DNA of 54,460 nt. Source: Burkholderiales bacterium. GTDB lineage: Bacteria; Pseudomonadota; Gammaproteobacteria; Burkholderiales; Burkholderiaceae_C. Both the position numbers and the translations under genes were made by a program. Under the pieces are notes generated by a model. That model ran no database searches, was not told where the DNA came from, and worked only from the letters and a program-made list of their open reading frames with translations. The stretch covers positions 1 to 54,460 of the forward strand of contig JACRBA010000022.1 in the NCBI GenBank assembly GCA_016213265.1, given 5' to 3'. Positions 1-8,063 of this stretch are shown piece after piece; positions within the stretch are counted from its first letter, which is position 1; the number at the start of each line of letters is the position of its first letter.

Positions 1-2
1 CG

Positions 3-329
3 CCGGCCGCACCCGCGCCCGCCCAGACGCCGCCCACCGGGCCGGCGCCGCTGCCGCCCGACCGGGTGGCGCTGCCGGTGACCGCGCCCGACCTGGCGCC
101 GCTGCTGAAGCAGCATGTCCCGTTGGGTGCCGTGCGCCTGCGCCTGTTCATCGCCGCAGACGGCCGCGTGGAATCGGTGGAGGTGCTGGAATCGACGCCG
201 GACGATGCCGGGTTCGCCCAGCGCCTGGCGGAGTTGCTGGCCCGCACGCCGCACATCCCCGCCCGCCGGGGTGGCCAGAACGTGGCCTCCATCAAGGACG
301 TGCGGCTGGCCTGGGGCGCGCCCGGCTGA
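3..329 (+). CDS. C-terminal part of a TonB-like (energy-transducer type) protein, 5' truncated
   Basis: The frame is open from the left edge, so the start lies outside the window. What is visible is a Pro/Ala-rich linker (residues about 1-25) followed by a compact domain of roughly 80 residues. That domain has a pattern typical of TonB C-terminal-like domains: VRLRLFIAADGRVESVEVLES, then a helix and an IPARRGGQNV stretch. A Pro-rich spacer before a TonB-like domain is usual for proteins spanning the periplasm, but the membrane anchor is not visible. There is no partner ExbB/ExbD in the window. The next gene, mlaF, starts 90 bp downstream and looks unrelated. The identification rests on pattern resemblance only, and another periplasmic protein with a TonB-like fold is possible. 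Confidence 0.55.
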   Translation, partial: PAAPAPAQTPPTGPAPLPPDRVALPVTAPDLAPLLKQHVPLGAVRLRLFIAADGRVESVEVLESTPDDAGFAQRLAELLARTPHIPARRGGQNVASIKDVRLAWGAPG

Positions 330-419
330 CTGCGCTGCACCGCCGGGTCGGCAAAGTTTCGTATCGCGCCAGGGGCAAATACCCCCCATGCGACAATCTT
401 CAGGCAAAACCTGCCCGAG

Positions 420-1241
420 ATGAGCGACGCCTTCATTGAGATCGACCACGTCACGTTTGGGTATGACTCCAGCCGGACCATCCTCAACGACATCAGCCTG
501 CGCTTCATGCGCGGCAAGGTCACGGCCGTGCTCGGCAGCTCCGGCTGCGGCAAGACCACGCTGATGCGCCTGATCGGCGGCGTGCATGCCGCCACGCGCG
601 GCCGCGTCGTGTTCGACGGCGAGGTGGTCGACGTGCACGACCGCGCCCAGCTGTACCGCCTGCGCCGCCGGCTCGGCATGCTGTTCCAGTTCGGTGCGCT
701 GTTCACCGACCTGACGGTCTACGACAACGTGGCCTTTCCGCTGCGCGAGATGACCGACCTGCCCGAGCCGATGATCCACGACATCGTGCTCATGAAGCTC
801 AATGCGGTGGGCCTGCGCGGCGCGGCGCTGCTGAAGATCAGCGAGGTGTCGGGCGGCATGGCCCGCCGCATCGCGCTGGCCCGTGCGATCGTGCTCGACC
901 CCGAGCTCATCATGTACGACGAACCCTTCGCGGGGCTGGACCTCATCTCCATGGGTGTGGCCGCCAAGCTCATCCGCACCCTCAACGACGTGACCGGTGC
1001 GACCTCGCTGGTCATCTCGCACGACGTGCCCGAGTGCATGGCCATCGCCGACTGGGTGGTGCTGCTGGCCAACGGCGGGCGCGTGGTGGCCCAGGGCACG
1101 CCGGCCGAGCTGATGGCCAGCACCGATCCCGAGGTGCGCCAGTTCGTGCGCGGCGAGCCGGACGGCCCCGTCAAGTTCCACTACCCGGCCCGGCCGCTGG
1201 CCGAAGACTTCGGGCTCAAGGCGACGGAGGTCCGTGCATGA
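420..1241 (+). CDS. mlaF: MlaF, ATPase of the Mla phospholipid ABC transporter
   Basis: This is the cytoplasmic ATPase that powers phospholipid trafficking between the inner membrane and the periplasmic carrier MlaC. The 273-residue protein has Walker A GSSGCGKT (residues 39-46, Lys45), an ABC signature SGGMARR starting at Ser144 (SGGM instead of SGGQ is characteristic of MlaF-type ATPases) and Walker B LIMYDEP (Asp167, Glu168). The length matches the family. Its TGA overlaps the ATG of mlaE, so the two are translationally coupled at the head of a six-gene operon, mlaFEDACB. The 90 bp before it hold no gene and no promoter that I can defend. Confidence 0.95.
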   Translation: MSDAFIEIDHVTFGYDSSRTILNDISLRFMRGKVTAVLGSSGCGKTTLMRLIGGVHAATRGRVVFDGEVVDVHDRAQLYRLRRRLGMLFQFGALFTDLTVYDNVAFPLREMTDLPEPMIHDIVLMKLNAVGLRGAALLKISEVSGGMARRIALARAIVLDPELIMYDEPFAGLDLISMGVAAKLIRTLNDVTGATSLVISHDVPECMAIADWVVLLANGGRVVAQGTPAELMASTDPEVRQFVRGEPDGPVKFHYPARPLAEDFGLKATEVRA

Positions 1242-2017
1242 ACCTCATCGCCCTCATCGGCGCCTGGGCGCTGCGCGTGCTGCAGGGCTGGGGCCGTGCG
1301 GCCATCTTCCTGGGCGACCTGGTGCGCGCGCTGCCGGCCTCGTTGCGTCGCTTCGGCCTGGTCGTCACGCAGATCCATGCCATCGGCAACCGCTCGCTGG
1401 TCATCATCCTGGCCTCGGGCATGGCGGTGGGCTTCGTGCTCGCGCTGCAGATGTACTACGCCCTGGCCACCTACGGCGCGGCCGAGCAGCTCGGGCTGGT
1501 GGTCAATCTGTCGCTCGTGCGCGAGCTGGGCCCGGTGGTCGCCGCGCTGCTGTTCGCGGGCCGCGCCGGCACGTCGCTCACGGCCGAGATCGGCCTCATG
1601 AAGGCGGGCGAGCAGATCGCTGCACTGGAGCTCATGGCCATCGACCCGCGCGAGCGGGTGCTGGCCCCGCGGTTCCTGGCCGGCCTGATCGCCATGCCCC
1701 TGCTGGCCATCATGTTCTCGGCCGTGGGCATCCTCGGGGCCTGGCTGGTGGCCGTGGGTTTGATCGGCATTGACCCGGGCAACTTCTGGTCCATCCAGCA
1801 AAGCGGCGTGGACGTCTGGCGCGACGTGGGCAACGGCGTGGTCAAGAGCTTCGTGTTCGGCCTGATCTGCACCGCCGTCGCGCTGTACCAGGGCTACGAG
1901 ACCGAGGCGACCCCCGAAGGCGTGGCCTATGCCACCACCCACACGGTCATCATCTCCTCGCTGTCCGTGCTGGGAATAAACTTCATCCTCACCGCGCTGA
2001 TGTTCTCCACCCGCTGA
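1238..2017 (+). CDS. mlaE: MlaE, permease of the Mla phospholipid ABC transporter
   Basis: This is the inner-membrane permease of the MlaFEDB complex. The 259-residue protein has the hydrophobic MlaE/YrbE architecture. It carries the conserved stretch around LVRELGPVVAALLFAGR and the following AEIGLMKAGEQIAALELM, which in this family forms the cytoplasmic coupling region. Several membrane segments follow (around residues 150-185 and 200-255). The ATG was chosen because it overlaps the mlaF stop (ATGA). A longer frame upstream would lie entirely inside mlaF. mlaD follows 31 bp downstream. Confidence 0.95.
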   Translation: MNLIALIGAWALRVLQGWGRAAIFLGDLVRALPASLRRFGLVVTQIHAIGNRSLVIILASGMAVGFVLALQMYYALATYGAAEQLGLVVNLSLVRELGPVVAALLFAGRAGTSLTAEIGLMKAGEQIAALELMAIDPRERVLAPRFLAGLIAMPLLAIMFSAVGILGAWLVAVGLIGIDPGNFWSIQQSGVDVWRDVGNGVVKSFVFGLICTAVALYQGYETEATPEGVAYATTHTVIISSLSVLGINFILTALMFSTR

Positions 2018-2048
2018 CGCGACGCGACACCCTTTTGGACTTGCAACG

Positions 2049-2540
2049 ATGGCAAAGAAGAGCATCGAGATCCTGGTCGGCCTGTTCGTGCTGATGGGCC
2101 TGGCGGCCCTGATGTTCGTGGCGCTGAAGGCCGCCAACCTCACCACCACCACCAACGGCGAGACCTACACGCTGCAGGCCCGCTTCGACAACATCGGCGG
2201 CCTGAAGTCCCGCGCACCCGTGCGCTCGGCCGGCGTGGTCGTCGGTCGCGTCACCTCCATCACGCTCGACCCCAAGACCTACCAGGGCGTGGTCACGCTG
2301 GCCATCCGCTCCGATGTGCAGTTCCCGCGCGATTCGTCGGCCAAGATCCTCACCTCGGGCCTGCTCGGCGACCAGTACATCGGCATCGAGCCCGGCGGCG
2401 ACGAGAAGAACTTCACCCCTGGCACGGTGATCACCCAGACGCAGTCGGCGGTGGTGCTCGAGAACCTGATCGGCCAGTTCCTGTTCAACAAGGCGGCCGA
2501 CGCCGGCTCCACGCAGGCTCCCGCGGAGGGCGCCAAGTGA
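2049..2540 (+). CDS. mlaD: MlaD, MCE-domain substrate-binding subunit
   Basis: This is a membrane-anchored MCE protein, 163 residues long. In the known complex MlaD forms a periplasmic hexameric ring on MlaFE that passes phospholipids to or from MlaC. An N-terminal transmembrane helix (about residues 8-28) is followed by one MCE domain (about 38-115) with the typical pattern of FDNIGGLKSRAPVRSAGVVVGRV and later LTSGLLGDQYIGIEPGG. A short helical tail (ENLIGQFLFNKAAD) follows. The protein is slightly shorter than the E. coli version at the C-terminus. Its stop TGA overlaps the GTG start of mlaA. Confidence 0.95.
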   Translation: MAKKSIEILVGLFVLMGLAALMFVALKAANLTTTTNGETYTLQARFDNIGGLKSRAPVRSAGVVVGRVTSITLDPKTYQGVVTLAIRSDVQFPRDSSAKILTSGLLGDQYIGIEPGGDEKNFTPGTVITQTQSAVVLENLIGQFLFNKAADAGSTQAPAEGAK

Positions 2541-3409
2541 GCGCAGCGGGCGGCATCCGGCCATTCGTGGCCGCCGGGATGCTGGCCGCCGCGCTGGCCG
2601 GTCTGCCATCGGCCAGCCTGGCCCAGGCGGCCGCGCCGGTGGTGCCGGAGGCGGCGGCCTCGGCCGCCATGCCGGCGGCCGACACGGCCACCCCGGCCGC
2701 CGGGCGGGCGATGGGGTCGCCACGCGATCCGTTCGAATCGTGGAACCGCTCGGTATTCTCGTTCAACGACGCGCTCGACACCGCCGTGCTCAAGCCCCTG
2801 GCCACCGCCTACCGCGACGGGGTGCCCGAGTACGTGCGCGGCCTGGTCGACAACGTGTTCGGCAACGTGGCCGATGCGTGGTCGGCCATCAACCACCTGC
2901 TGCAGGGCAAGGTGGAAAGCGGCCTGCAGATGGGCTTCCGGGTGGTGGTGAACACCGGCCTGGGTTTCGGCGGCCTGCTGGACATCGGCACGGAGATCGG
3001 CCTGGACAAGCAGCCGGAGGACTTCGGCCAGACCCTCGGTCGCTGGGGCATGCCGTCCGGGCCTTACCTGGTGCTGCCGCTGCTGGGGCCCTCCACGGTG
3101 CGTGACACCGCGGCGCTGCCGGTCGACATGCAGGCCAGCCCCTCGGCGCTGGTGGACGACACCCGCGCCAAGGTGCTCGCGGTCACGCTGCTGAATGTGG
3201 TGAACACGCGTGCCAATCTGCTGGGCGCCAGCCGTGTGCTGGACGACATCGCCCTGGACAAGTACAGCTTCCTGCGCGACGCCTACCTGGCGCGGCGCCA
3301 GAACCAGGTGTATGACGGGAACCCCCCGGAGGAGCCGGAGGAACCCGACGAGGATGCCGAGCCGGCCGCGCCGCCGCCGGCAGCGGCGTCGGAACCGGCG
3401 CCCCGTTGA
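2537..3409 (+). CDS. mlaA: MlaA (VacJ) family outer-membrane phospholipid-removal protein, without lipobox
   Basis: MlaA forms a ring-shaped channel in the inner leaflet of the outer membrane and hands mislocalised phospholipids to MlaC. The family core is clear: DPFESWNRSVFSFNDALD near residues 63-80, then GGLLDIGTEIGL, the DFGQTLGRWG segment and GPYLVLPLLGPSTVRD. The C-terminus is an acidic, Pro/Ala-rich tail. The start is GTG overlapping the mlaD stop. Oddly, the N-terminal signal sequence (residues 1-30, ending ASLAQA) looks like a signal peptidase I type. The 290-residue protein contains no cysteine, so it cannot be lipidated as classical MlaA is. Having mlaA inside the operon, between D and C, is a beta-proteobacterial arrangement. 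Confidence 0.92.
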   Translation: MSAAGGIRPFVAAGMLAAALAGLPSASLAQAAAPVVPEAAASAAMPAADTATPAAGRAMGSPRDPFESWNRSVFSFNDALDTAVLKPLATAYRDGVPEYVRGLVDNVFGNVADAWSAINHLLQGKVESGLQMGFRVVVNTGLGFGGLLDIGTEIGLDKQPEDFGQTLGRWGMPSGPYLVLPLLGPSTVRDTAALPVDMQASPSALVDDTRAKVLAVTLLNVVNTRANLLGASRVLDDIALDKYSFLRDAYLARRQNQVYDGNPPEEPEEPDEDAEPAAPPPAAASEPAPR

Positions 3410-3544
3410 GGGGTCCATGCCCAGGGGCGGCCGGCCGGCTGCCTTTTGTTACCGTGGCCGGTGAACCGCCGACCCGGGGCCCGCGTTGAACGCTGACCGG
3501 GCGCGAGGTTTGCTCGCTGCCTGCCGAACCGAGGAATGAACCGC

Positions 3545-4213
3545 ATGTCCGTCACGTCTTCCCCCGCCTTCACCACGCGCCGCGTCGCGCTCGCCGCCCT
3601 GGCGGCCGTGGCGCTCGCCGGCCCGCTGGCCAGCACCGTCGCCCGCGCGGCCGACGCGACCGCGCCGGACCAGCTCATCAAGCAGGTCTCCACCGAGGTG
3701 ATCGACACCGTCAAGGCCGACAAGGCCATCCAGGGCGGCGACGTCTCTCGCATCATCGCCCTGGTCGACACCAAGGTCATGCCGCACGTGAACTTCCAGC
3801 GCATGACCGCCTCCGCCGTGGGCCGCCACTGGCGCACCGCCACGCCCGACCAGCAGCAGAAGCTGCAGAATGAATTCAAGGTGCTGCTGGTGCGCACCTA
3901 TTCCGGCGCGCTCACCCAGGTGAAGGACCAGACCGTGCAGCTCAAGCCCTTCCGCGCCGCGCCCACCGACACCGAGGTGGTGGTGCGCACGGAGGTCAAG
4001 GGCAAGGGCGAGCCCATCCAGCTCGACTACCGCCTCGAGAAGGCCGACGCCGGCTGGAAGATCTATGACGTCAACGTCATGGGCGTGTGGCTCGTCGAGC
4101 AGTACAAGACCAGCTTCGCCCAGGAGATCGGCACCGTCGGGGTCGAAGGCCTGATCGGCAAGCTGGCCGAGAAGAACAAGGCGGCGGCCGCCGCGCCGGC
4201 CGCGAAGGGCTGA
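3545..4213 (+). CDS. mlaC: MlaC, periplasmic phospholipid carrier
   Basis: MlaC is a soluble periplasmic shuttle that carries phospholipid between MlaA and MlaFEDB. The 222-residue protein has a cleavable signal peptide (hydrophobic stretch ALAALAAVALAGPLAS, then VARA). The mature domain follows the Ttg2D/MlaC pattern: an early helical region, a VMPHVNFQRMTASAVGRHWR segment, YSGALTQVKDQ and a C-terminal DVNVMGVWLVEQYKTSF. I chose ATG 3545 over the in-frame ATG 3536. The only Shine-Dalgarno-like sequence (GAGGA at 3531-3535) touches 3536 but sits 9 bp from 3545. The gene lies 135 bp after mlaA, and its stop overlaps the mlaB start. Confidence 0.93.
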   Translation: MSVTSSPAFTTRRVALAALAAVALAGPLASTVARAADATAPDQLIKQVSTEVIDTVKADKAIQGGDVSRIIALVDTKVMPHVNFQRMTASAVGRHWRTATPDQQQKLQNEFKVLLVRTYSGALTQVKDQTVQLKPFRAAPTDTEVVVRTEVKGKGEPIQLDYRLEKADAGWKIYDVNVMGVWLVEQYKTSFAQEIGTVGVEGLIGKLAEKNKAAAAAPAAKG

Positions 4214-4536
4214 TGCGCATGGCCGAGGCGAACCTGTCCCCCGCCGTGGCGGCGCCGGTGCCGGCGGGCCTGGTGCTGCCGGCGGCGCTGACGCTACGCG
4301 ACGCGCGCTCGGCCATGGCGACGCTCGGGCCCGCCATCGCGGCCACCGACGAGGGCACGGTGCGCATCGATGCCGCGGCGCTCACCCACATCGATTCCGC
4401 CTCGCTGGCCGTGCTGCTGCAGTGCCGCCGGCTGGCCGAGGAGAGAGGCCGCGGCTTCGCCGTGTTGAACGCACCCGCGCGCCTCGTCGACCTGGCGCGC
4501 CTGTACGGCGTGGCCGAGCTGCTCGGCCTGGCCTGA
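4213..4536 (+). CDS. mlaB: MlaB, STAS-domain subunit
   Basis: This small cytoplasmic STAS protein (107 residues) binds MlaF in the Mla complex and is needed for its assembly and activity. The domain runs from about residue 25 to 100, with the diagnostic ALTHIDSASLAVLLQ strand-helix. The Ser in that segment corresponds to the phosphorylatable position of anti-sigma antagonists. The start used here overlaps the mlaC stop (TGATG). A second ATG two codons later is equally possible. It is the last gene of the mla operon. The convergent rpiR/hexR-type gene ends only 19 bp away, so little space remains for a terminator. Confidence 0.88.
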   Translation: MRMAEANLSPAVAAPVPAGLVLPAALTLRDARSAMATLGPAIAATDEGTVRIDAAALTHIDSASLAVLLQCRRLAEERGRGFAVLNAPARLVDLARLYGVAELLGLA

Positions 4537-4555
4537 CGCGCCGCGCGCCGGGGCG

Positions 4556-5458
4556 TCAATCATCGGCCCGGGCGGCCGACAGGGGGGCCGGCGGCGGCGA
4601 CGCCGCGTAGCGCCGCGTGCGCAGGTTGCGCTTGATCTCCTGCAGCAGCGGCCGCAGCGCAGGCCCCAGGCGCAGCGCGACGCCGGTGGTGAGGATGTCG
4701 ATCACCATCAGGTGCAGCATGCGCGACACCATGGGGCTGTAGCGGTCGTAGTCCTCGGGGTGGTCCACCGCCAGGACGATGTGGCCGGCGCCCTGGGCGA
4801 GTTGCGCCAGGGGTGAGCCGCTGGCGGTGATGACGATCAGCGTCGCGCCCTTCTTCAGCGCGATCTCGGCGGCGCCGATCAGGTCCTGGCTGCGGCCCGA
4901 GTTGCTGATGACGACGGCGCAGTCGTCGGGCTTGAGCATCGTCGCGCTCATCACCTGCACGTGGCCGTCGACCAACGCCACCGCGTTCACACCCAGCCGG
5001 AAGAACTTGTGCTGGGCGTCCTGGGCCACGATGCCCGAGTTGCCCACGCCGTAGAACTCCGCCCGCCCGCGCTGCCCGGCACAGCGCGCGAGCGCCGTGA
5101 TGGCGCGTTCGAAGGCATGGCCGGCGGCGTCGTTGCGGTACTTGAGCAGCGCGCTGACCGCGTTGTCGATCACCTTGACGATGATGTCGGCGGGCTTGTC
5201 GTCCTCGTCTACCGCGCGATGCACGAAGGGCACGCCCTCGTTCACCGTGCCCGCCAGCTTGAGCTTGAAGTCGGCCAGCCCGTCGTAGCCCACGCTGCGG
5301 CAGAAGCGCACGACGGTGGGCTTGCTCACGTGGGCCCGCTCGGCCAGCTCGCTCACCGGCATGGACGCGAAGCTGCGCGGGTCCGCCAGCACGAGCTTGG
5401 CCACGCGCTGCTCGGCGGGTGGCAAGGCGGGAATGCAGGCGCGGATGCGGTCCAGCAT
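4556..5458 (-). CDS. RpiR/HexR-family transcriptional regulator (sugar-phosphate responsive)
   Basis: This is a DNA-binding regulator of 300 residues. It has an N-terminal RpiR helix-turn-helix (about residues 1-75; ELAERAHVSKPTVVRFCRSVG) and a C-terminal SIS domain (about 125-260) that in this family binds a phosphosugar such as KDPG. The SIS loop reads ISNSGRS (Ser185, Asn186, Ser187, Gly188), intact for phosphosugar binding. It lies 3 bp downstream of zwf in the same direction, as hexR commonly accompanies zwf, so the likely targets are zwf and the facing tal-pgi genes. HexR-like sites at 6934, 35503 and 35558 are candidate operators. HexR is the best guess, but the effector is inferred. 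Confidence 0.88.
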   Translation of the reverse strand: MLDRIRACIPALPPAEQRVAKLVLADPRSFASMPVSELAERAHVSKPTVVRFCRSVGYDGLADFKLKLAGTVNEGVPFVHRAVDEDDKPADIIVKVIDNAVSALLKYRNDAAGHAFERAITALARCAGQRGRAEFYGVGNSGIVAQDAQHKFFRLGVNAVALVDGHVQVMSATMLKPDDCAVVISNSGRSQDLIGAAEIALKKGATLIVITASGSPLAQLAQGAGHIVLAVDHPEDYDRYSPMVSRMLHLMVIDILTTGVALRLGPALRPLLQEIKRNLRTRRYAASPPPAPLSAARADD

Positions 5459-5461
5459 CGC

Positions 5462-6907
5462 CTACTGCTCTTCCGCCCAGGCGAAGCCGTCGCGCGCCAC
5501 CAGGGCGCTGGCGGCGGGCGGGCCCCAGCTGCCGGCGGCATAGGTCTTGAGGTCGCCGCCGTCGTCGCGCCAGGCCGACAGGATGGGCTCGACCCAGCGC
5601 CAGGCCTGCTCCTGCTCATCGCTGCGCACGAACAGGTTCAGGCGGCCGGCGATGGCGTCCAGCAGCAGGCGCTCGTAGGCGCCCACCCGCTCCGTGGGGA
5701 AGGCCTTGTCGAAGTCGAGGTCCAGCGAGACCGGCGACAGCGCGTCGCCCTGGCCCGAGCCTTTGGCCGCGAGCAGATGCAGCTCCAGGCCGTCCTCGGG
5801 CTGCAGCTTGATCACGAGCTTGTTGGCCCGCGTCGTGCCGGGGAAGATCGGGTGCGGCACCTCGCGGAAGTTCACCACGATCTGCGCGTCGCGCGCCGCC
5901 AGCCGCTTGCCGGTGCGCAGGTAGAAGGGCACGCCAGCCCAGCGCCAGTTCTGCACCTCGGTGCGCAGCGCCACGAACGTCTCGCAGCGGCTGCCGGCCG
6001 GCACCTTCACCTCGTCGAGGTAGCCGACGGCCGCCTTGCCGTCGACCGTGCCCGCGCGGTACTGGCCGCGCACCACGTCGCGCGCCACGCTGGCGGCGGT
6101 GAAGGGCTTGAGCGACTTCAGCACCTTGAGCTTCTCGTCGCGGATGGCGTCGGCGTCGCTGGACGAGGGCGGCTCCATGGCGATCATGGTGAGCAGCTGC
6201 AGCGCGTGGTTCTGCACCATGTCGCGCAAGGCGCCGGTGCGGTCGTAGAAGTCGCCGCGCGTGCCCACGCCGATGGATTCGGCCAGGGTGATCTGGATGT
6301 TGGCGATGCTCTCGCGGCGCCACAGCGGCTCGAACAGCGCGTTCGCGAAGCGCAGCGCCATCAGGTTCTGCACCGCTGGCTTGCCGAGGTAGTGGTCGAT
6401 GCGGAAGGCCTGGGCCTCGCTGAACACCGAGCGCACCACGCGGTTGATCTCCTGTGCGCTGGCCAGATCGTGGCCGAGCGGCTTCTCCAGCACCACGCGC
6501 ACGTCGGGCCCGTTCAGGCCCGCGGCGCCCAGCTGCTCGCAGATCACCGGGAACAGGTGCGGGCTGGTGGCCAGGTACAGCACCTTGGTGTCGGCGGCGC
6601 GGCTGTCGAGCCACACCTTCAGGCCGGTGTAGTCGTCGGGCTGCGACAGGTCCATGCGGCGGTAGTGCAGCAGGGCGGCGAAGCGGGCGAACTCCTCGTC
6701 GCTGGGGCGCTTGGACGGCTCGACCTCGGCGAAGCGCTCCTGGATGAAGGCACGGTACTCGTCGTCGCTGCGCTCGTCGCGCGCCACCGCGAGGATGCGC
6801 CCGCCGGCGGGCAGCTTGCCGTGGCGGAAGGCCTGGAAGAGCGCCGGCATGAGCTTGCGCCAGGTGAGGTCGCCGGTGCCACCGAAGAAGACGAGGTCGA
6901 AGGACAT
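5462..6907 (-). CDS. zwf: Glucose-6-phosphate 1-dehydrogenase
   Basis: The enzyme oxidises glucose-6-phosphate to 6-phosphogluconolactone with NAD(P)+, the first step of the oxidative pentose phosphate and Entner-Doudoroff routes. The 481-residue protein has an N-terminal dinucleotide fold with FFGGTGDLTWRKL. It also carries the active-site signature RIDHYLGKPAVQNLM, containing the substrate-binding and catalytic His/Lys region, and the EGxxL-type LQPEDGLELHLL C-terminal region. The length is normal. No pgl or edd/eda gene is in the window. It is transcribed with the downstream regulator and divergently from tal. A HexR-like operator lies 27 bp upstream of the ATG. Confidence 0.97.
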   Translation of the reverse strand: MSFDLVFFGGTGDLTWRKLMPALFQAFRHGKLPAGGRILAVARDERSDDEYRAFIQERFAEVEPSKRPSDEEFARFAALLHYRRMDLSQPDDYTGLKVWLDSRAADTKVLYLATSPHLFPVICEQLGAAGLNGPDVRVVLEKPLGHDLASAQEINRVVRSVFSEAQAFRIDHYLGKPAVQNLMALRFANALFEPLWRRESIANIQITLAESIGVGTRGDFYDRTGALRDMVQNHALQLLTMIAMEPPSSSDADAIRDEKLKVLKSLKPFTAASVARDVVRGQYRAGTVDGKAAVGYLDEVKVPAGSRCETFVALRTEVQNWRWAGVPFYLRTGKRLAARDAQIVVNFREVPHPIFPGTTRANKLVIKLQPEDGLELHLLAAKGSGQGDALSPVSLDLDFDKAFPTERVGAYERLLLDAIAGRLNLFVRSDEQEQAWRWVEPILSAWRDDGGDLKTYAAGSWGPPAASALVARDGFAWAEEQ

Positions 6908-6933
6908 CGAGGAGCGCCGCGGCCACCCGCGGA

Positions 6934-6948
6934 TGAAACAAAGTTACA
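6934..6948. promoter_or_regulatory. HexR-like operator in the zwf/tal divergent region
   Basis: TGAAACAAAGTTACA reads TGTAACTTTGTTTCA on the other strand. It matches the published HexR-type pattern TGTAnTnnnAnTACA at most positions, with imperfect dyad symmetry. It lies 27 bp upstream of the zwf ATG and 163 bp upstream of tal. The rest of this 203-bp intergenic region shows no other clear element. A nearby ATGTAACCCGG (about 7017) is only a half-site. The assignment is by pattern and context and has not been tested. Confidence 0.5.
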
Positions 6949-7110
6949 TTACCGATGATGCCGGCGTTTCGTGAATGGGTCAACCGGCAGCACCCCCAGG
7001 CGGCGCGCCGGGCCGGATGTAACCCGGTCGTCACCGCGGGCAGCGGCCGGGGCGTTCTAATCCACCTCTGGACCGCCGGCTCTGCCCGCCCGGCTTATTT
7101 CGTTCCCGCC

Positions 7111-8058
7111 ATGCACCAGCTCGACCAGCTCAAGGCCCACACCATCGTCGTTGCCGACACCGGCAATTTCCGCCAGCTGGCGCAGTACGCGCCGCGCGAT
7201 GCCACCACCAACCCCTCGCTCATCCTCAAGGCGGTGCAGCAGGCGGAGTACGCGCCGCTGCTGCAGGAGGCCGTGGTGGCCCACCGCGGGGAGCCGCTGG
7301 CCGACATCGTGGACCAGGTGCTGGTGCGCTTCGGGCTCGAGATCCTCAAGGTCGTGCCGGGTCGCGTGTCGACCGAAGTGGACGCGCGCCTGTCCTTCGA
7401 CACGGCGGCCACCATCGCCCGTGCCCACCGCCTGATCGGCCTGTACGAGGCGGCCGGCGTGCCGCGCGAGCGGGTGCTGATCAAGATCGCCTCCACCTGG
7501 GAGGGCATCCAGGCGGCCCGCGCGCTCGAGCGCGAGGGCATCCACTGCAACCTCACGCTGCTGTTCAGCTTCTGCCAGGCGGTGGCCTGCGGAGAGGCGG
7601 GCGTGACGCTGATCAGCCCCTTCGTCGGACGCATATTCGACTGGTACAAGAAGCAGGCCGGCGCCGCCTGGGACGAAGCCGCCATGGCGGGCGCCAACGA
7701 CCCGGGCGTGCAGTCGGTGGCGCGCATCTACCACCACTACAAGAAGTTCGGCATCGCCACCGAGGTGATGGGCGCCAGCTTCCGCAACACCGGCCAGATC
7801 CTGGCACTGGCGGGCTGCGACCTGCTCACCATCAGCCCCGACCTGCTCGCCCAGCTGCAGGCGAGCGAGGCGCCGGTGCAGCGGGCGCTCGACCCGGCCG
7901 CCTCCGCTCGCATGGACCTGCATGCGGTGACGTACACCGAGCCGGCCTTCCGCTATGCGCTGAACGAGGACGCCATGGCCACCGAGAAGCTGGCGGAGGG
8001 CATCCGCCTGTTCGCGGCCGATGCGGCCAAGCTCGACCGCCTGATCCAGGAGGCCTGA
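7111..8058 (+). CDS. tal: Transaldolase
   Basis: Transaldolase transfers a dihydroxyacetone unit between sedoheptulose-7-phosphate and glyceraldehyde-3-phosphate in the non-oxidative pentose phosphate pathway. The 315-residue length and sequence match the TalB class. Visible features are the N-terminal [12 protein letters not shown] signature and the Schiff-base lysine in [11 protein letters not shown] (Lys125). [11 protein letters not shown] and [13 protein letters not shown], which belong to the phosphate-binding and active-site region, also occur. The ATG at 7111 was chosen because it gives the normal N-terminus. The upstream in-frame extension lies in the regulatory region. pgi starts 5 bp after the stop, so tal, pgi and the HAD gene form an operon. 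Confidence 0.97.
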   Translation: MHQLDQLKAHTIVVADTGNFRQLAQYAPRDATTNPSLILKAVQQAEYAPLLQEAVVAHRGEPLADIVDQVLVRFGLEILKVVPGRVSTEVDARLSFDTAATIARAHRLIGLYEAAGVPRERVLIKIASTWEGIQAARALEREGIHCNLTLLFSFCQAVACGEAGVTLISPFVGRIFDWYKKQAGAAWDEAAMAGANDPGVQSVARIYHHYKKFGIATEVMGASFRNTGQILALAGCDLLTISPDLLAQLQASEAPVQRALDPAASARMDLHAVTYTEPAFRYALNEDAMATEKLAEGIRLFAADAAKLDRLIQEA

Positions 8059-8063
8059 CGCCC

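Noticed and set aside
4533..4558. Possible terminator hairpin between mlaB and the RpiR gene (GACGC...GCGTC)
   Set aside because: The stem is only 5 bp before a mismatch and overlaps both coding ends, so it is too weak to call.
4961..6958. Long plus-strand open frame antisense to zwf and the RpiR gene
   Set aside because: The opposite strand encodes clear full-length zwf and regulator. The candidate has no recognisable domain.
7015..7031. Second HexR-like site near tal (TGTAACCCGG...)
   Set aside because: Only one half-site matches. The other arm does not fit TAC-A.
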